Origin: Lotus japonicus
Lineage: Eukaryota > Streptophyta > Magnoliopsida > Fabales > Fabaceae
Reading direction: 5' to 3'
Assembly: GCF_012489685.1 (NCBI RefSeq)
Contig: NC_080043.1
Coordinates: forward strand, 31,900,743-31,964,742
DNA length: 64,000 nt
The notes under the pieces were generated by a model. The model saw nothing but the letters and a program-made list of their open reading frames with translations. It ran no database searches and had not been told where the DNA came from. The position numbers were made by a program, and so were the translations under genes. This document shows, one piece after another, positions 1 through 13,529 of the stretch; positions within the stretch are counted from its first letter, which is position 1, and every line of letters begins with the position of its first letter.

Positions 1-183
1 TGGTGGAGGTGATGGTAGAGGTGGTGGTGGTGGAGGGTGGTAGTAGTAGTGGATGTGATGGCGGTGGTGGCAATGAAAATAGTGATGGTGGTGGAAATGG
101 AGGTGGTGGTCGTGGCAGTGACAAAGATGGTGGTGGTGGACGGTTGTGGTGAAGGTGATGGTAAAAGTGGTGGTGGAGGGTAG
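1..183. repeat. GGT/GAT-rich trinucleotide simple repeat
   Basis: Imperfect GGT, GAT and GGA triplets run from the left edge to about position 183. No open frame with recognisable protein features goes through it. It is low-complexity DNA and may extend beyond the window. Confidence 0.8.
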
Positions 184-352
184 AGGTGATGTCTCTACAA
201 CTTATTTGAAAAAAACTCTATCATTTAACTTTTTACTTAAAAGTCACTTTTTTTATATTTTCTTTGTAAAAAAATAAGTAGCTTATTTTTTAAGAGCTTG
301 TTATCAAGTGTGTTTGGCCCAACTTTTCTTAAAAGTAAAAAATAAGTCGGGC

Positions 353-614
353 AACTTTAGTCGATTAAAGATCAATTTGTGTTAATTGGGTCTTGTCGTC
401 CAATTGTTACCAGAGTTAGCCTATGTGGAGCCCTTTAGTGACGTGGATCTGACAAAAATTGCTACTAAGCTGCCACTTCATTAATAGAAAAAATAAATAA
501 ATAGATAAAAATAAAAAAACTTAATTAAATCAAATTAAATATAACACTAAAATAAAAAAATTACCAAATCAACTCTAATCCATGAATCTTCATCTTCTTT
601 CCTCCCTCTAAATC

Positions 615-649
<35 letters not shown>

Positions 650-1865
650 TTCACACACACACACACACCCCTAAACAACAACTTTTCCCCTCTCTCTAAA
701 CTCTCTATGAATCTCGCTTTCTTTTTCTTTGGAACTCACTGTCTCTGCGTCTCTCTTTGTCTCTCTTTGGACCTCGATCGTCATCGTTAAAGAAGGTTGG
801 TCGACGCGGAATAACTCTCTGTCTGGTAGTTGTGGGTGGCTTGTCTTCTTCTTCTCCTTCAAAAAAACCCCATCATTTTCATCGATTTAGATCTCCACTC
901 TGTTGGCGTCGTCAATACCCAAGTTGAGGTCATCTTCAATCACTGCCACGCTGCTAGATCTGCCTCCACTGAACAAACCCAAATATATTTTGAAGCCCTT
1001 CATCAGCCCTAATCCTCACATTTCCTAGATCTACATCTTCAAACCCAAATCTACACCTTGAAGCTCAGATCTCAAACCCAGATCTACACCATGGAATGCA
1101 AATATAAAGGAATTACTCGGTGCCATTTGTTCTGCATACCCTGGATTCAACAGTGACTCTGCCACTGTGTTTTCTATCTTTAGCATTAGTGCTTGGATTG
1201 AGAATATAAGCTTGTGGAACACTTGTTTTGCCCACACCGTCATGATATAAGTAAATTGGTGAAGGATTTTGTTTGTCTGGCATTAGTTTGAATTCGTTCA
1301 TGTAGGCTTTATGATTTTCTTAAGATTGTTTTTTCTGGGTAGAAATGTGTATAAAGTGATTGGAGATGAGGGATAAGATGGATAGGGTGAAGAAGATGAT
1401 TTTGAATCTAAGTATTTTTTATTGAATCTGGTTGAGAAGATGATTTTGAGTGTGGTTGGGAAGATCAGTCTAAGTGGAAGAAGGAAGGGTGAAGAACATG
1501 ACTTTTTGTATGTTTTTCTCATGTGTCCATGATTTTTTCAAACCCAGGTGTTCAAGATTTTGGAATTCTTTTTTGAAACAAGCTTTTGGATTTATGTTTG
1601 AAGAAGAGGAGGTATGAAGGTTGAAGAATGTGATATGGAAAAAAAAAAAGAGAAAGGAAATGTAATGTTCAAGAGGCAAAAATATTAATGGACATGCCAA
1701 CTCAGCATTCCCTCCCGTTAACAATTGACGGAAAACTAACAGATCGACCTAATTGACACAAATTGATCTTTGGTTGACCAAAACTGCTCGTTTTAAACAA
1801 AGAGTACCCAAATTACACAAAGACCTAACGTCAGGGACTAAAAGTACAATTAAGCCTTCTAGATA
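353..1865. mobile_element. Decayed MULE-like element (partial terminal inverted repeats)
   Basis: A block near 366-415 (containing AGATCAATTTGTGT) reappears inverted at about 1690-1775, and both copies continue into a CAATTGTTA motif. Between them lie a CT/CA microsatellite and CT-rich DNA with short ORFs that resemble no known protein. Long imperfect inverted repeats around non-coding or captured DNA fit a Mutator-like element. I could not find matching target-site duplications, and the left terminus seems shorter than the right, so class and limits are tentative. Confidence 0.35.
612..668. repeat. (CT)n/(CA)n microsatellite
   Basis: An uninterrupted CT dinucleotide run is followed directly by a CA run. 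It produces the spurious minus-strand short ORF over this area. Confidence 0.9.
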
Positions 1866-2493
1866 TGTAAAGAAACTTAATAAGTCTAAGAAAGCAATCA
1901 CAGCTTACTTTCATGATATTCACTTTTCCCAACTTACTTTTAACCAATTCCATTCACCATTTTCAATTTAATTCAACCTTTTTCTTTCTTCAATCTCTCT
2001 TTTTATTCTCTTCTTTTTGTTCTTTTTACTTTTTCTTTTTACTTTTTCTTTTTCTTGTTATTTTGTTCTTTTTGCTATTGAAATTTTAACTTTTCATTTT
2101 TTTCAAAGTATATATACAAAGAAATCGATACAAATCACAGAAACCATAATAATTTTCCCATCAACTTGCATATAAATCACACTAAGGAATGCTCTCTTAG
2201 CCTATAAAGATTAGGAAGTTCATTGTGTTTCCATTAAAACATGTAGGTTATTAGCAAGAACAAAACACAAAAATTTTCAATTTTAGGCTCAAAGGGGTAG
2301 CAAATAGATTTCCATTAAAACAGGTAGGTTATTTGGCTAAGTAGTTATATACAGAAAAAAAATTTCCTTGATCCTTTTCCATCAACATGAGTGTCCACAG
2401 CTACTCGTAGCAACGACAGCTCAACCTCTTTCGATTCCACATTGATCGCATTCGATAAATATAATCCAACAAGAATAAAGCTTAAATGCATAT
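1866..2493. other. AT-rich intergenic DNA, nothing recognised
   Basis: T-rich DNA (many TTTTTCTTTTT runs near 1980-2080) with no credible coding frame, RNA gene or complete transposon end. Confidence 0.6.
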
Positions 2494-3350
2494 TGTAACG
2501 CCTCAATTTCTCAACTGAGGACTCACATTAGTAACCGATCAAAATCTAATGACTATTACGCCCTTCCAAGGACACGGTTTTTTTTTTTTGAAAGACAACA
2601 CAAACCAAGACTCATCATTTCTAAAGCGAGTACACCTGTCACCTTGTTTGATAAGGCTTTTCAACCATAGGGTTTTAAGACATAACATATCCTTAAACAT
2701 TAAACATGTATCCAACATAATGATAGTAATAATCACATAGTAATGCATAATAACAAAACCAAGGTTCGAAATAAGGACACACACTTAGCCACGTGGCAAA
2801 AGTAAGGTTTGGTAACAGAGTTTTCAGATGGTGAAGAAGCCACAATTACAGCCCACAAAAAGAAACATCACACTTCCTCTCCTATCCTTACTCCACCACC
2901 TACAAGCTCTTCGTCGTCTCGTATACATCTAAGCTTCGTCGGAGGGTTCTCCATTGCCTAATCAGATATCAAGTAGCAAACAGAAAGGGTTAACTCCATA
3001 AAATCACTTCACATAAAACAGAAAAACATGTTATTCGAATTTAAATACATGATATGGTAAATAAGCTAACAACTTAATTCAAGATAGGTGATAACACATC
3101 CAACAACATAGAATCAAATTAGATGTTAGTGCCCTATGATGCGACTATATGTTGCTACCAAGATGGATCGATCAATAACGTCTCTCAAGACGGGACAATC
3201 ATGTGGGACAAACACCACCTTATCACTATGAGCAATTCAAAACATTCTGAAGAATGAGACAATCTCATGGGACAAATAACCATCTCATTGTCACTTCAAG
3301 CTCAAGCCCTATATGTCAAAGTTAGTCAACAACATTTGCGACTTCATTAG
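2494..3350 (-). mobile_element. Ty3-gypsy LTR remnant, minus orientation
   Basis: TGTAACGCC at 2494 begins a block whose reverse complement matches the LTR end at about 45050-45279 (both contain a GATCGGTTACTA-type motif close to the end). The LTR is interrupted at 3351 by the solo LTR and its remains may resume after 6791. Its other end was not found. No coding sequence. Confidence 0.5.
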
Positions 3351-5555
3351 TGTAAGACCTCGAATTAAATAATTAGATTATTTATTTACTGTCGCGTGTT
3401 GATTAATTAAGTAATTATATTTTATTGTTTTATGTTATTTTCATGACTCGAATCCTATTACGAGTCACGAAAACTATTTATATAATAATTAAGTTCAGAT
3501 TATGTTTAAGGTTGACACTGTAGTCAGCTTAAGTAATAGCACGAGCATATTCACACCCGACTAAGGTCGAGAGTGTACGAAAAAGGCTATATCCGCTCCT
3601 AGAGCACTGTTAAAGAGAATTTTAGAATTAAAGAGAGAATAAGAACCTCTGAGCATTTTTCCCATGACCAGCTTTCCGATACGAAACCCTGGACTATACG
3701 CTTGTTAGGCTTCGCTTTCCGGAAGTCCGCCGAAGCCAGACTTTAACTTCTCGGGGACTTTGACTAAGACCCTGAATGAAGAGTTTTTCTATTCGGAGCT
3801 TCTAACGAAGTTTCCATCCACGCTACCTCATTCCTTTCGACGTTTGTGATATTTCTTCAGAAGGAAGTTTATTCATCCGACGTCGACTGCAAAAAGTAGT
3901 TTTTCGGCGTAAATGGACCCACACCGTCTTTGAGGCGTTTTCCTCAAATAAATGAACCTCGATTTGAGTTTCGACATTCTGTCGCCGAATACTCAATTTT
4001 TATCAGCAGATGAAAGTACCAAAACGACCGGAACCGCGAAATCTCGATTTTTCGGATTTTCCCCTCACCTATAAAAAGGAAAAAAATGAGAAATTTCTCA
4101 TTTTCTCCCAAGAGTGGCCGAGAGCTAGAGAGAGAAAGAGAGATGAGCTAAGCTTTTTCAATTCTTGCCCGATCGTCCTGATTTCAGAAGCTACGCGTAG
4201 GTGTAGAGGTAAGGCTGCTTAATCTTACTTCTGTTTCTTCTTTCTGTTGGGTTTTTCTATGTCTTTCTGAGCTCAAAGTTTTGGGTTTTTGTAAAAATGT
4301 TTGATTACCTCGATTTTTCTTTCCAACTATCTTCTACTACAACCCAACATGCTATAATCACTGTCGGATCGTTCGGATTTTCACCGAGTCACCGTAGATC
4401 TGAAAAACTGACTAAAAACCCATTTTCTTCACATGTGCTTACTTTCTTATCAAAAAGTCGCAACCAAGCTTAGTACCCTTGAGATTAAGTGCTATAAACG
4501 TCGTTGTGAACAACCCCATCAATTTTGTTTTTCAGAATTTCAACTTTGAGTTTTTGGGTCATTAATTCTTGACCAAAATACCCCTAAGTCGTATTTTCAG
4601 TCGTTAAATTTTTCTGTGAGTTTCCCTGGCCTAGATATCACCTACGAATACCTAGGAATTAAATTAGATCGAAGAAAAGTTCGGGAAACTCGATTTTTGG
4701 TAGTGAACGAAACTTTTTGGAGCTGTACTGTGTCCAAAAATAATTTTTGGGTTTGTATGGCCTGAGCCATAGCGTAGCCCTCTCTGTTATCGAAATTTTG
4801 GCTTTGGTTTCATGTCATTCCGAGTTCTGTAGCTCGAGTTATGCGCATTTTAGCGAAAACATGTCTTATTGTCCATTCGTGCCTAAATGTCGAACTCTAG
4901 AGTTTCGAAAGCTTCTTTTCGGGTTATGATAGTGTTATTAGTTGTATTGTTTATTAGCAACTAAGCAATGATACTTTGCTTAAGGTTTGGAACGAGTTGA
5001 GCGGAGGAAAGATATTTTGGAGCAAGCGGTGAGGTTTCACGGCTGAGGAGGACGCCCGAGGAACTTGCTGAGTTCGGGAGCTTTATTTTGGATTGGACTG
5101 GGATGTTGAGCTTGGGTGGAGAAATTGGCTAAGGTAAGGGTAACTCAGTTTTAGCGCGTCTTTGAGTCTTGCCTGATTTTATCGCACTGTCTGCGTTTGA
5201 GATGAAGATGTTTAATTTGATTGGCGTTGATTGAAATATTGTATGCTTGCAATGTTGTATGCTTGCTTATGTTGACTGTTTCTGAGGCTTGTGCCAAATG
5301 TTTTCTGGAGGCTTCGGCCGAGTGAACTTATTGAGACGTGTGTCTCCGTTTTCTGAGAGGCTTTGGTCGTTTACTGGTTTCCGTCATTATTGCTTTCTAG
5401 TGGATAGGACATGATTATGTTTTATAGCACTGAATTATTGTTTCATCACTCAATAGAGCTTGATGTGTTTATGCTTGTTAAAATTATGAATAACATGTTG
5501 TTACTCTAAGTTGATTATTGGTTTGAGGATGTTTTGACTTGCTTGAAGTGGGGCA

Positions 5556-5827
5556 GTGGAGTGGATATTTTCACATGACTGTCCCGTCTTTCGGGGCGTT
5601 ATCAAGTGGTAGTAGAGTGAATATTTTCACATGACTATCCCGTCTTTCGAGGCGTTACTTAGTGACCGTGGAGTGGATATTTTCACAGGACTGTCTCGTC
5701 TTGCGAGACGTTATCAAGTGGTAGTGGAGTGGATATTTTCACATGACTATCCCGTCCTTCGAGGCGTTATCAAGTGGCAGTGGAGTGGATGTTTTCACAT
5801 GACTGTCCCGTCTTGCGAGACGTTATT
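5556..5827 (+). repeat. Five tandem copies of a ~56-bp unit inside the solo LTR
   Basis: Each copy contains a GGATATTTTCACATGACT-like segment followed by a TCCCGTCTT..CG.GGCGTTAT segment. Copies differ by a few bases. Related CGTCTC..GACGGGAC motifs occur at 3175-3200 and 5890-5925. Units abut without unique spacers, so this is not a CRISPR array. Confidence 0.8.
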
Positions 5828-5979
5828 GTTTGATTGATATTGTGGGGCCTTCGTGACATATTAAGTGGCAGATCAATAGTTTTCGTTCCAGGTGACTGTC
5901 CCGTCTTGCGAGACGCCTTTGATTTGACACGTCTTGGTAGTGACACATAGTTGTACTACAGGGCACTTATATATTGGAT

Positions 5980-6140
5980 TTGATTTATATTGTTAAGGTT
6001 GTTGATATCTGATTTGATATTATATTGTTGAGGTTATTGATATATGATTTGATGTTATATTGTTGAGGTTATTGATATCTGATTTGATGTTATATTGTTG
6101 AGGTTGTTGATATCTGATTTGATGTTATATTGTTGATTTT
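5980..6140 (+). repeat. ~40-bp tandem repeats, TTGATATCTGATTTGAT type
   Basis: About four degenerate copies of a unit containing TATATTGTTGAGG and GATATCTGATTTGAT, with further decayed copies to about 6260. Confidence 0.7.
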
Positions 6141-6791
6141 ATTGTTATTTGATTTAAACCTAGGGTGTTAAGTTGTGGATATCTGAGTAAATATATGTTG
6201 TTAAGTTGTTGATATCTGAGTTAAAACCATATCGTTGATTTGCTGATATATGATTTGATTTCATGTTAGTAGATATACGGTGTCATCTATTCTGAATTAA
6301 ATTAGTAGCTTACTTACCATGGCATGTATTAGATTTGAATAACATGCTTTTCTCTTTTATATGTGGTAGTTGTATGGAGTTAACCCTTTCTATTTGCTAC
6401 TTGTTGTTTGGGCGCTTAACGCTATTAGGCGATGGAGAATCTTCGATGGAGCTTGACCTTCGTACGAGTCGGAGAGAAGAACTTGAAGAACTGTGGATGA
6501 CTCGAAGAATAGAGTCGGGTGTAGGGCTAGAGCCTTGGGTTAGAGAGCTTACCGTTATTGGTTTAAGCTTGCATAATGAGTTTAGAAATTTATATTTGGG
6601 GTTGCAGATACTCGCCTTGTTCAAGGTTTAATGTAAATTTATTTACAGTTGGGAGTATGCATGACATGTTTTGGAAATACTTCGAAAAGAAAAAAAATAT
6701 ACTCGTGTTTATACATTCTTTTGGAAAATATTGCATATTTACTTTAATAGGTTACTAAAGTGACACCCGAAATTCAGGGCGTTACAACTAG

Positions 6792-8925
6792 TCACTCGAT
6801 CAACAATTTCAAATCCAATAATCAAGTCAGGATAATCACATGTTATTCAAAATTTCAACAAGCATAAGTCAAATCAAATATGCATACCAATTCACAACTG
6901 ATACGCGTTCTGCAAGTGTACAGAATGCCCGAAGTAATATAAAATATTGTCAAACCAAACAGAGATTTGGGAAAAGTCGATTAATAAGCTCAATGGTTGC
7001 TTAAATCAAAAGAAAAAGTAAAAGACTAAGTATATATGATGGTTGGTAGTGAACTTAGCAATATGAAGTGAAGAGGAAGAAACAATGTTTAAAAGCTTAG
7101 CATTTGGTTTTGTTTCACCAAAACAAGTGATGTTTTAAAAAAGCTGAATGCTTATGGAATAAGAGGTAGTTCTTATACTTTCTATTGCTGATCTAGCCTA
7201 TTTCTCTAAATGCTGATTCCTTGAGATCAAAAATAGCTTTCAAAAGACTTCACTAGCTAAATCCCAATAAATTCCTAATCACTTATAAGCAGTCAAATTG
7301 AAGATTAAGTTCACTATATTCAGGCCATCAACTACTAGTCGTTGCTCTGATTCCTAAGGCGCAAATGCTCTAATAAACGGACCCCCAGTTCCCCATTTCA
7401 AAACCAAACTTCCGTTTGTGCAAAGAATGGCAAAATAACTTGCATGCATTCAAGTTCATATTATCACAACAGGGTAGCCTCGTAGAAAGAAAACTACTTT
7501 ATTCCATAAGAAGATCCAGAAAGTTAAAACAATAACAAGTAAAGGATCCACATCCCAAATGCTAAAAGAAACTTAGCTAAGCATGGCTAAGGTAAACATG
7601 TTTCTAACCTGAATAGGAACCTTGGAAGAGCTCCTTACTCCTTAGACAAGCTAAATCTTCATTAAAACTAAGATACAAACTAAAAAAACAAAGTCCTATT
7701 TATAGGAAAAACTGAAGCCTTCACACGCATGTGCGTGCATGCATAGTGCAGGCACATGCGTGTAGGCTTGGCTGAAATGTCAAGCCTCAAGGGAAGTGCA
7801 CGCACATGCGTGCCCTCTTCCTCAGGTTGCCAAGCTACTGACCATGCATGCAAGAACACCTCTTTGGGGTATCTTCATTTTCTTCTTCAGCTCATTCCTC
7901 ATTAATGGTTTTGTAACTCCTTTCTACCTCTCTTATGGCATTCAATTCTTCATTTTGAAACCTCCTAGTCTTTATGCTCCATCAACCCATGGTTATTCTT
8001 CATAAATATGATCCCTTGGACGAGAATCATCATCAAAGGGTACTAAATCAAGGACTGCTTATTGAACACACATTAAGTCATTTTTTGTAACTCAAAACCT
8101 CCTAAACTAATGCACATAATGCCATGAAAGTTCAGGTTATAAGTTACAAGATTCTTCCAACAATGCCCCTAATTCCTCTAACAACCTAGACCAATGACTT
8201 CAATGCAAAAAGACTCAATTATTACGGACTAAAATCCAATTTAAACATGTCACACTCCCACAAGTATCATGTTATTCATAACATTCAAGGACATATAAAA
8301 AAATCATCGATCATCATATTCAAGTACAATCTTCATGTCAACCATGCCTTCTTAACCCACATATTTCATGCATCTCATACATAGTATTCAAGATCACAAT
8401 CCACACCCAAGAGTACCCCAAAACAGCCCAAAACATGCCCCAAGATAACCCACCATCACTATGCAACCAGGGGGCTAGCGCATGTACGCTAGACCCGAAT
8501 GCACCAGCGCTCCAGTCAGTACCATAGCGCATGAGTGTTGCACGCACAATGGCTTAGCACATGAGCGGTGGTCACTGGCGCACGAGCGTTGGGACTCTGC
8601 TCGCAACTCCAAAACTTCAATATTTTTTTCCATCATTTAACTTCATTCCAGCCCCAAATCATATACTCAAGTTTTATACATCATACCATGCTTCTCAGCA
8701 ACAATTTACAACATTAAAACATATTCAAAACATCAAATCATTACGAATTAGAAAATCCCACAATCAATTTTGCACGTTAAGGTCCAAAACTCGATGTGCT
8801 CTTACCTCAGTTGTTTTCCTTCCCATTTAAGATTCTCGTAGTGAAATCGACAAGGTGTCCTTCACCTTCACAAAAATCACATATTCAAGTTAATAGCTAG
8901 ATACATATATATTAACTAGACCATA
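6792..8925. other. Non-coding repeat-derived DNA
   Basis: The first ~100 bases probably continue the LTR remnant split by the solo LTR. Around 6900 there is a CTGCAAGTGTACAGAATGC segment of a type I associate with dispersed plant non-autonomous repeats, and 8780-8870 resembles LTR-internal sequence. ORFs here (for example 7796-8005 and 8561-8830) show no recognisable domain. No element boundaries could be fixed. Confidence 0.4.
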
Positions 8926-9224
8926 CTTAATGGACCGGGCGAGCCCCTATAGGGGCAACGCCCGAGGGTTGCCCGCCCGAAGGCGGGTCACTTCACCCAT
9001 AACTTGGGCCTGTTTGCACGACCCAACTGGCCCCTAGGATAGGCTAATACACGGGGGCCCACACACCCCCTATAAATAGGAGGTGGTCATCAATTGTAAG
9101 GGACTTTTAGCTCATTTCTTAATAATACATGAAATTCAGTTACTCACGCTCTCTCTAAACTCTCTCTAGTACAATCACGCCACACTCTAGGTACTACCCT
9201 ACCTCTCAATGTTCCAACCCGGAA
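8926..9224 (+). promoter_or_regulatory. 3' part of a Ty3-gypsy 5' LTR with TATA box
   Basis: A TATA box (CCTATAAATAGG, about 9069-9080) is followed by a transcribed-leader-like stretch that ends in GGAACA just before the primer-binding site. This is the usual layout of an LTR promoter and R/U5 region. The 5' limit of this LTR is not resolved. Confidence 0.5.
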
Positions 9225-9227
9225 CAT

Positions 9228-9248
9228 TTGGCGCCGTCTGTGGGGATC
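9228..9248 (+). promoter_or_regulatory. Retrotransposon primer-binding site
   Basis: TGGCGCCGTCTGTGGGGA directly follows the LTR end. This motif is the tRNA-complementary primer-binding site common in plant Ty3-gypsy elements, and it fixes the orientation of the decayed element as plus. Confidence 0.75.
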
Positions 9249-9612
9249 GGTAAACTTTCGATTCCCAATTCGCGTGGAATGATTGCATGATTGAGTCTCC
9301 TTGATTGATCGATTGAAGTTCCTATGTTTTTCGTTGATTTTGAGTGCCTGTTTGATCGCCTAGTATTGATTCAGTTCGATTCTGGTTTGGTTGGATCCAA
9401 GTTGATGGAAACCCGTCGCAGGAGACATCGCGACTCGCCGGAGCGACGACGAGTCTCACCTACGTGTCGTATCCGACAGATACGCCGTGAATCACCGGTC
9501 CTGCACCAGGAAACGCAGTAGGAGAAAGCGGCTCCTCCTCCGCCTCATCCGACTCCACCAACACCGCCTCCATCACCTTCACAACATGGAACTCTGATAC
9601 CTTTGCTCGTTC

Positions 9613-12600
9613 TGTAACACCCCGATTTCGGTGGCGTCACTTTAGTAACCAAAAAGAAACTTAATGCGGAAAAACGTGAATATTTTTTTTTGCGTCGATA
9701 ATAGGACCAAAACTGAAAGAAATAAAACTAGACGACAAAAGATAATAGAACTAATATACATTAATAATTACAGCCCCCGCCGTAAGTACCCAACCTCGTC
9801 ACGAGTAACCTCCAGTGACGGAAAGTAAAAGAGAGTAACGCTCGTAGGCAATAAGTACAGACCAAAGTAGAGGTGAAGTGTCCGCAACACAAACCTCAAA
9901 AACGAGAATAAGTTAGCCCAATCGGCCTAAAACAAGACCTCCTAAGTCCAACCAACTCTCTGTGATTCCCGTAAAGAAACCACACAAAAAGCTATAGGTG
10001 GGAAACTACCCTGTCCCCAAAGAAACAAATGATGTTCAGAGCTAAGACTCTACTCCTACACTAATCCCATCTCGAGAAGCTCACACTAACACTCAATCCT
10101 ACATGCTAGCGTGATCGTCGTCTGAATCTGAATCTAGAACGACCAAGTCTATGTACACCATCCGTCCTCCTCTCGCAACCGCGATGCGCTCCTGTTCCAG
10201 CATCTCAACCCTAGTTCCCCCCCGAAGGGTGAACCATCATGAACTAGTCCGCCATGGACATCTGACAAAGGGCGTAGTCCGCCAAAGCACACACAGAAGA
10301 CGCGAGGGTCAACTCCAAAGAATTATGTAAATAATAGCACCGATAGATACAGATAATAGAATAGCCACTTAGGCTTATAGCTAGGGATAACATCCTAGGG
10401 TTGTATATTCCATAATGAATGTAACGACAGTAATAACAAATAGCATGCATCAAATAGAATTAACAATTATTAATCACACTCAGCAACTAAGTCAGTATGC
10501 ATGTTGCATGAAATGCAGATGACGGTTAACCCAGTTAACCAAATGCATTCCGGAAACGGATGGACATCAAACGGATCAATCCTAGCACCAGCAACGGTGG
10601 GACCATTTCTGCCCGCGTGCCTCTTACTCCAACAACAACGGTAGTCAGATCAGCAGTAAACCCGAAGGTCTGCCATTTCGGTCTGCTACTAAGAGTCGTC
10701 TACAAACGCTCTTTCGCGGAAATCCGGGTCTTATGACCATTTTGGAATCCACCGAGGTCCGGTAATCACGCCGTGTATTAACCTCCTATGTGTGCATGAA
10801 TGCAATGTGATTAGCCAAACAATGTCTCTGACCTCACTCGACACGTCGCCACGTGTTCTAGCTAACTTATTGTCTCTGAAAGAATACCCTAAGGTAAATG
10901 TCGATTCTGCGACAAAATACAATAATCATAAAATGAGTGCAACCACTCACGATAACTCTTCGAGTCATCAATGCTCTCACGAAGTCTCACGCTTCAGTGG
11001 AGTCTCACACATTCACAAAGTCTCACGCTTCAGTGAAGTTTTATGCTTTCACGGGGTCTCACGCCCCAGTGAATTTACACACTTGCACGAAGTCTCACGC
11101 TTTAGTGAAGTTTCATGCTGTTCACGAGGTCTCACGCCTCAGTGAAGATCCATGCTTTTCACGAGGTCTCACGCCTCAGTGAAGTATCACGCATTCACAA
11201 GGTCTCACGCCTCAGTGAAGCTTCTCGGCTCATCCCTTGGATGGCTAAACAAACTGCTCAACGAGCAAAGAGTATCAACATACTCGGAACTTAACAGCTT
11301 CCTCAACACTTGGATCCGACGACACTTCTCGTTTTCCAAAACTAAGATTTGACTCCTAAGCTTTCCTTCGAGATTGTTATCATTACTTAAAGGTTTAGAG
11401 GTTGATTAATGTCTTATGAGTTTTCCTTATAAAATAGTTTCCCTTTTGTCTTATCGCAAAACTTATAAGTTCTCGGGATCTCCTAATCACCAAATGACTC
11501 CAGAGAATGTCTCGATCCATGAAAACCACAACAAGGCCCGAATCTCATTCGTCCAGTCAAACTTCCTCAAAACTCTCAAAATAAAATCGGCATGACCTGC
11601 CCGCTATTCTTACTCTCAGAATCACAGATATCAGTGCAAGGACATAAGTAAGTCAGCACAATCAACAAACATGTCATATATCCACACATTCTAGAATAAT
11701 CACGTAGCACTTAGCATATAAAGCATGCATCACACATCCTAGATTACCCACATAGCACATAGCATGTAAGTCAATCTCAAAAACAGTCAGTAGATGAATC
11801 ATCTACATTGTCAGCCGAAGCCTCAGAAAACATTTTTCCAATCAAACACAAACAAGTTCATAAACAGTAAATCAATGTCGAAAGCATCGACCCTAAGCAT
11901 TAACTAAAGATTCAGTGAGTAGCCCTCACCTGAAGATTCTCCAGGGTGATCTTCTAACTCCTCTTCACAAGCAAAGCCTTGTTCCTCGGGAAACTCTTCA
12001 AACGAACCTTTAAAGTAAAACCACAGAATTCTATCAAAATCTATCGGAATTTAAGCTATCAATACTCACTAAGGTTACACGAAGTAGTACATACTCTGAG
12101 GCACGATAATCTAGCGCGAAAGGACAAGTTTTCGAAAAAGGAATTTTCCTCCCTCCCCCTTAGGGTGCTCGGCCACTATTGGTAATTGTGGGGTTCGATT
12201 TTTCTTCGATCAAACTTGGTTCCTATGCTATCATTAGCCGTAACTAAGGGTATTCTAAACTCGGAAAAATTATCGGATCAAAAACTGTCGCAGGGGTATT
12301 TTGGTCACTATTTTTAACTCAGAAATTCAAAACTGAAATTTCGAAAAGCAAATTGGATGGGGACGTCACCAACGACGTTTATGACAACTAATCCTACTAG
12401 CACTAAGCTAAGGCGATAGTTTTCAGCCCAAAGGACGAAGCTTTGCCCCAAAATGGGTATTTTAAGCAGAATTGAAACTCGACGGTAGTTTTTCGAGAAT
12501 CGGCGCAGTATTATTAGCTAAACATACTCAGGAGAACGTAGGGAAGATGTTTAGAATCAAAAATGGAATTATCAGGATAGTTTTGCAAAAACCTCAAAAC

Positions 12601-13529
12601 TATGAGCACAGAAAGACATAGAGAAAAGCTATGGAAAAGACGATCAGAGGTAAGGATTAGCGACTATACCTCGATACCTTCAAGCAGCAACTGTCGAATC
12701 AACGATCAAGTAAGAAATGAACAAAATCTCTTCTCCTCCTCCTCTTAGCAAACTCGCGGCCCTTGGAGAGAAAATGGGTAAGATTTTTGTGATATTTTCT
12801 CATTTCTTGGCTATATATAGAGGTTGGCAAAACGCGGGAAAATGAAAGTTTCGCGAATCTGATTTTTCCGGCTTCATTCTTCGTGAATTCTAAGATAGGT
12901 TTTGGCGAAAGAATTCCAAAACTAAAAAGAGGTTTCCTTGTATTTTTGGAGACTAATGCATAGTCGGTGTAAAACTATTTTACCCGATAAGTTACTTTTT
13001 GCATCGGATGTCGGAATAGAAAACTTCCTTCTGAAGAAAGATTGAAATCATCAAGAGAAATGGGTGTACGCGTGTAGAATCTTCATTTGAAGCTCTGAAT
13101 AGAAAAAGTCTTCATTGTCGGTTGATTCTAGGGTTTTTGAACTATCAGGGTTTTGGTTTCGGCAAACTTCCGATGATTGGAATCGGACGTTCGTAGATCC
13201 TAGAGTTTCGCCTCGAAACGATTGTGATATATGGAAAAAGAGAAGTTCTAACATTTCTCTGAAGATTTTTGGAACTTATTCCTACAGTGTTCCAAGGGTG
13301 GAACATAGTCTTTTCCTAAGGTTCTTGTCCTAGGTTTAAGCGAATCGATCGTGCTATACCTTTTATCGATTCTGATACAATCCTTAGACTTTTCCTGAAC
13401 TTTCTCCTTCATAAATTTATTTCATTAAAAAAAAAACTCTTGTTCAGGTTTCCCTTCTCAATACATCAACCCTAATCGTGAATAAGAAGTTTATTCACTT
13501 AGCATAAGCTTAAAAACTTGGGTCTTACA
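9613..13529 (-). mobile_element. Solo LTR of a Ty3-gypsy element (3.9 kb), inserted in gag
   Basis: Starts TGTAACACC and ends GGTCTTACA on the plus strand, the reverse complement of the termini of the 3351-6786 LTR. It is flanked by a perfect 5-bp duplication CGTTC (9608-9612 and 13530-13534). The flanking gag frame joins correctly when the LTR and one CGTTC are removed. It contains its own tandem repeat array at 10976-11222. No internal retrotransposon domains remain. Confidence 0.85.
10976..11222 (-). repeat. Tandem ~45-50-bp repeats (CACGAAGTCTCACGC.TCAGTG type) in solo LTR
   Basis: Five to six adjoining degenerate copies of a unit built on TCACGAGGTCTCACGCCTCAG. They occupy the position that the 56-bp repeats hold in the related LTR at 3351-6786, so the two LTR families expanded different units at a similar site. 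The ORFs over this stretch simply translate the repeat. Confidence 0.8.

Larger units (their letters stand above)
3351..6786 (+). mobile_element. Solo LTR of a Ty3-gypsy element (about 3.4 kb)
   Basis: The block starts TGTAAGACC and ends GGCGTTACA, giving the TG...CA termini of an LTR. Flanks are ATTAG (3346-3350) and ACTAG (6787-6791), a 5-bp target duplication with one mismatch. No primer-binding site, gag or pol follows, so this is a solo LTR left by recombination between two LTRs. It carries two tandem-repeat arrays (5556-5827 and about 5980-6140). The reverse-oriented relative at 9613-13529 shares the terminal motifs. The small ORFs in it look random. Confidence 0.75.

Noticed and set aside
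5556..5827. CRISPR-like array
   Set aside because: Units abut without unique spacers, diverge from each other, and lie in a plant LTR.
10937..11352. Three overlapping Ser/His-rich ORFs as a repeat protein
   Set aside because: They are frame translations of a tandem DNA repeat in a solo LTR.
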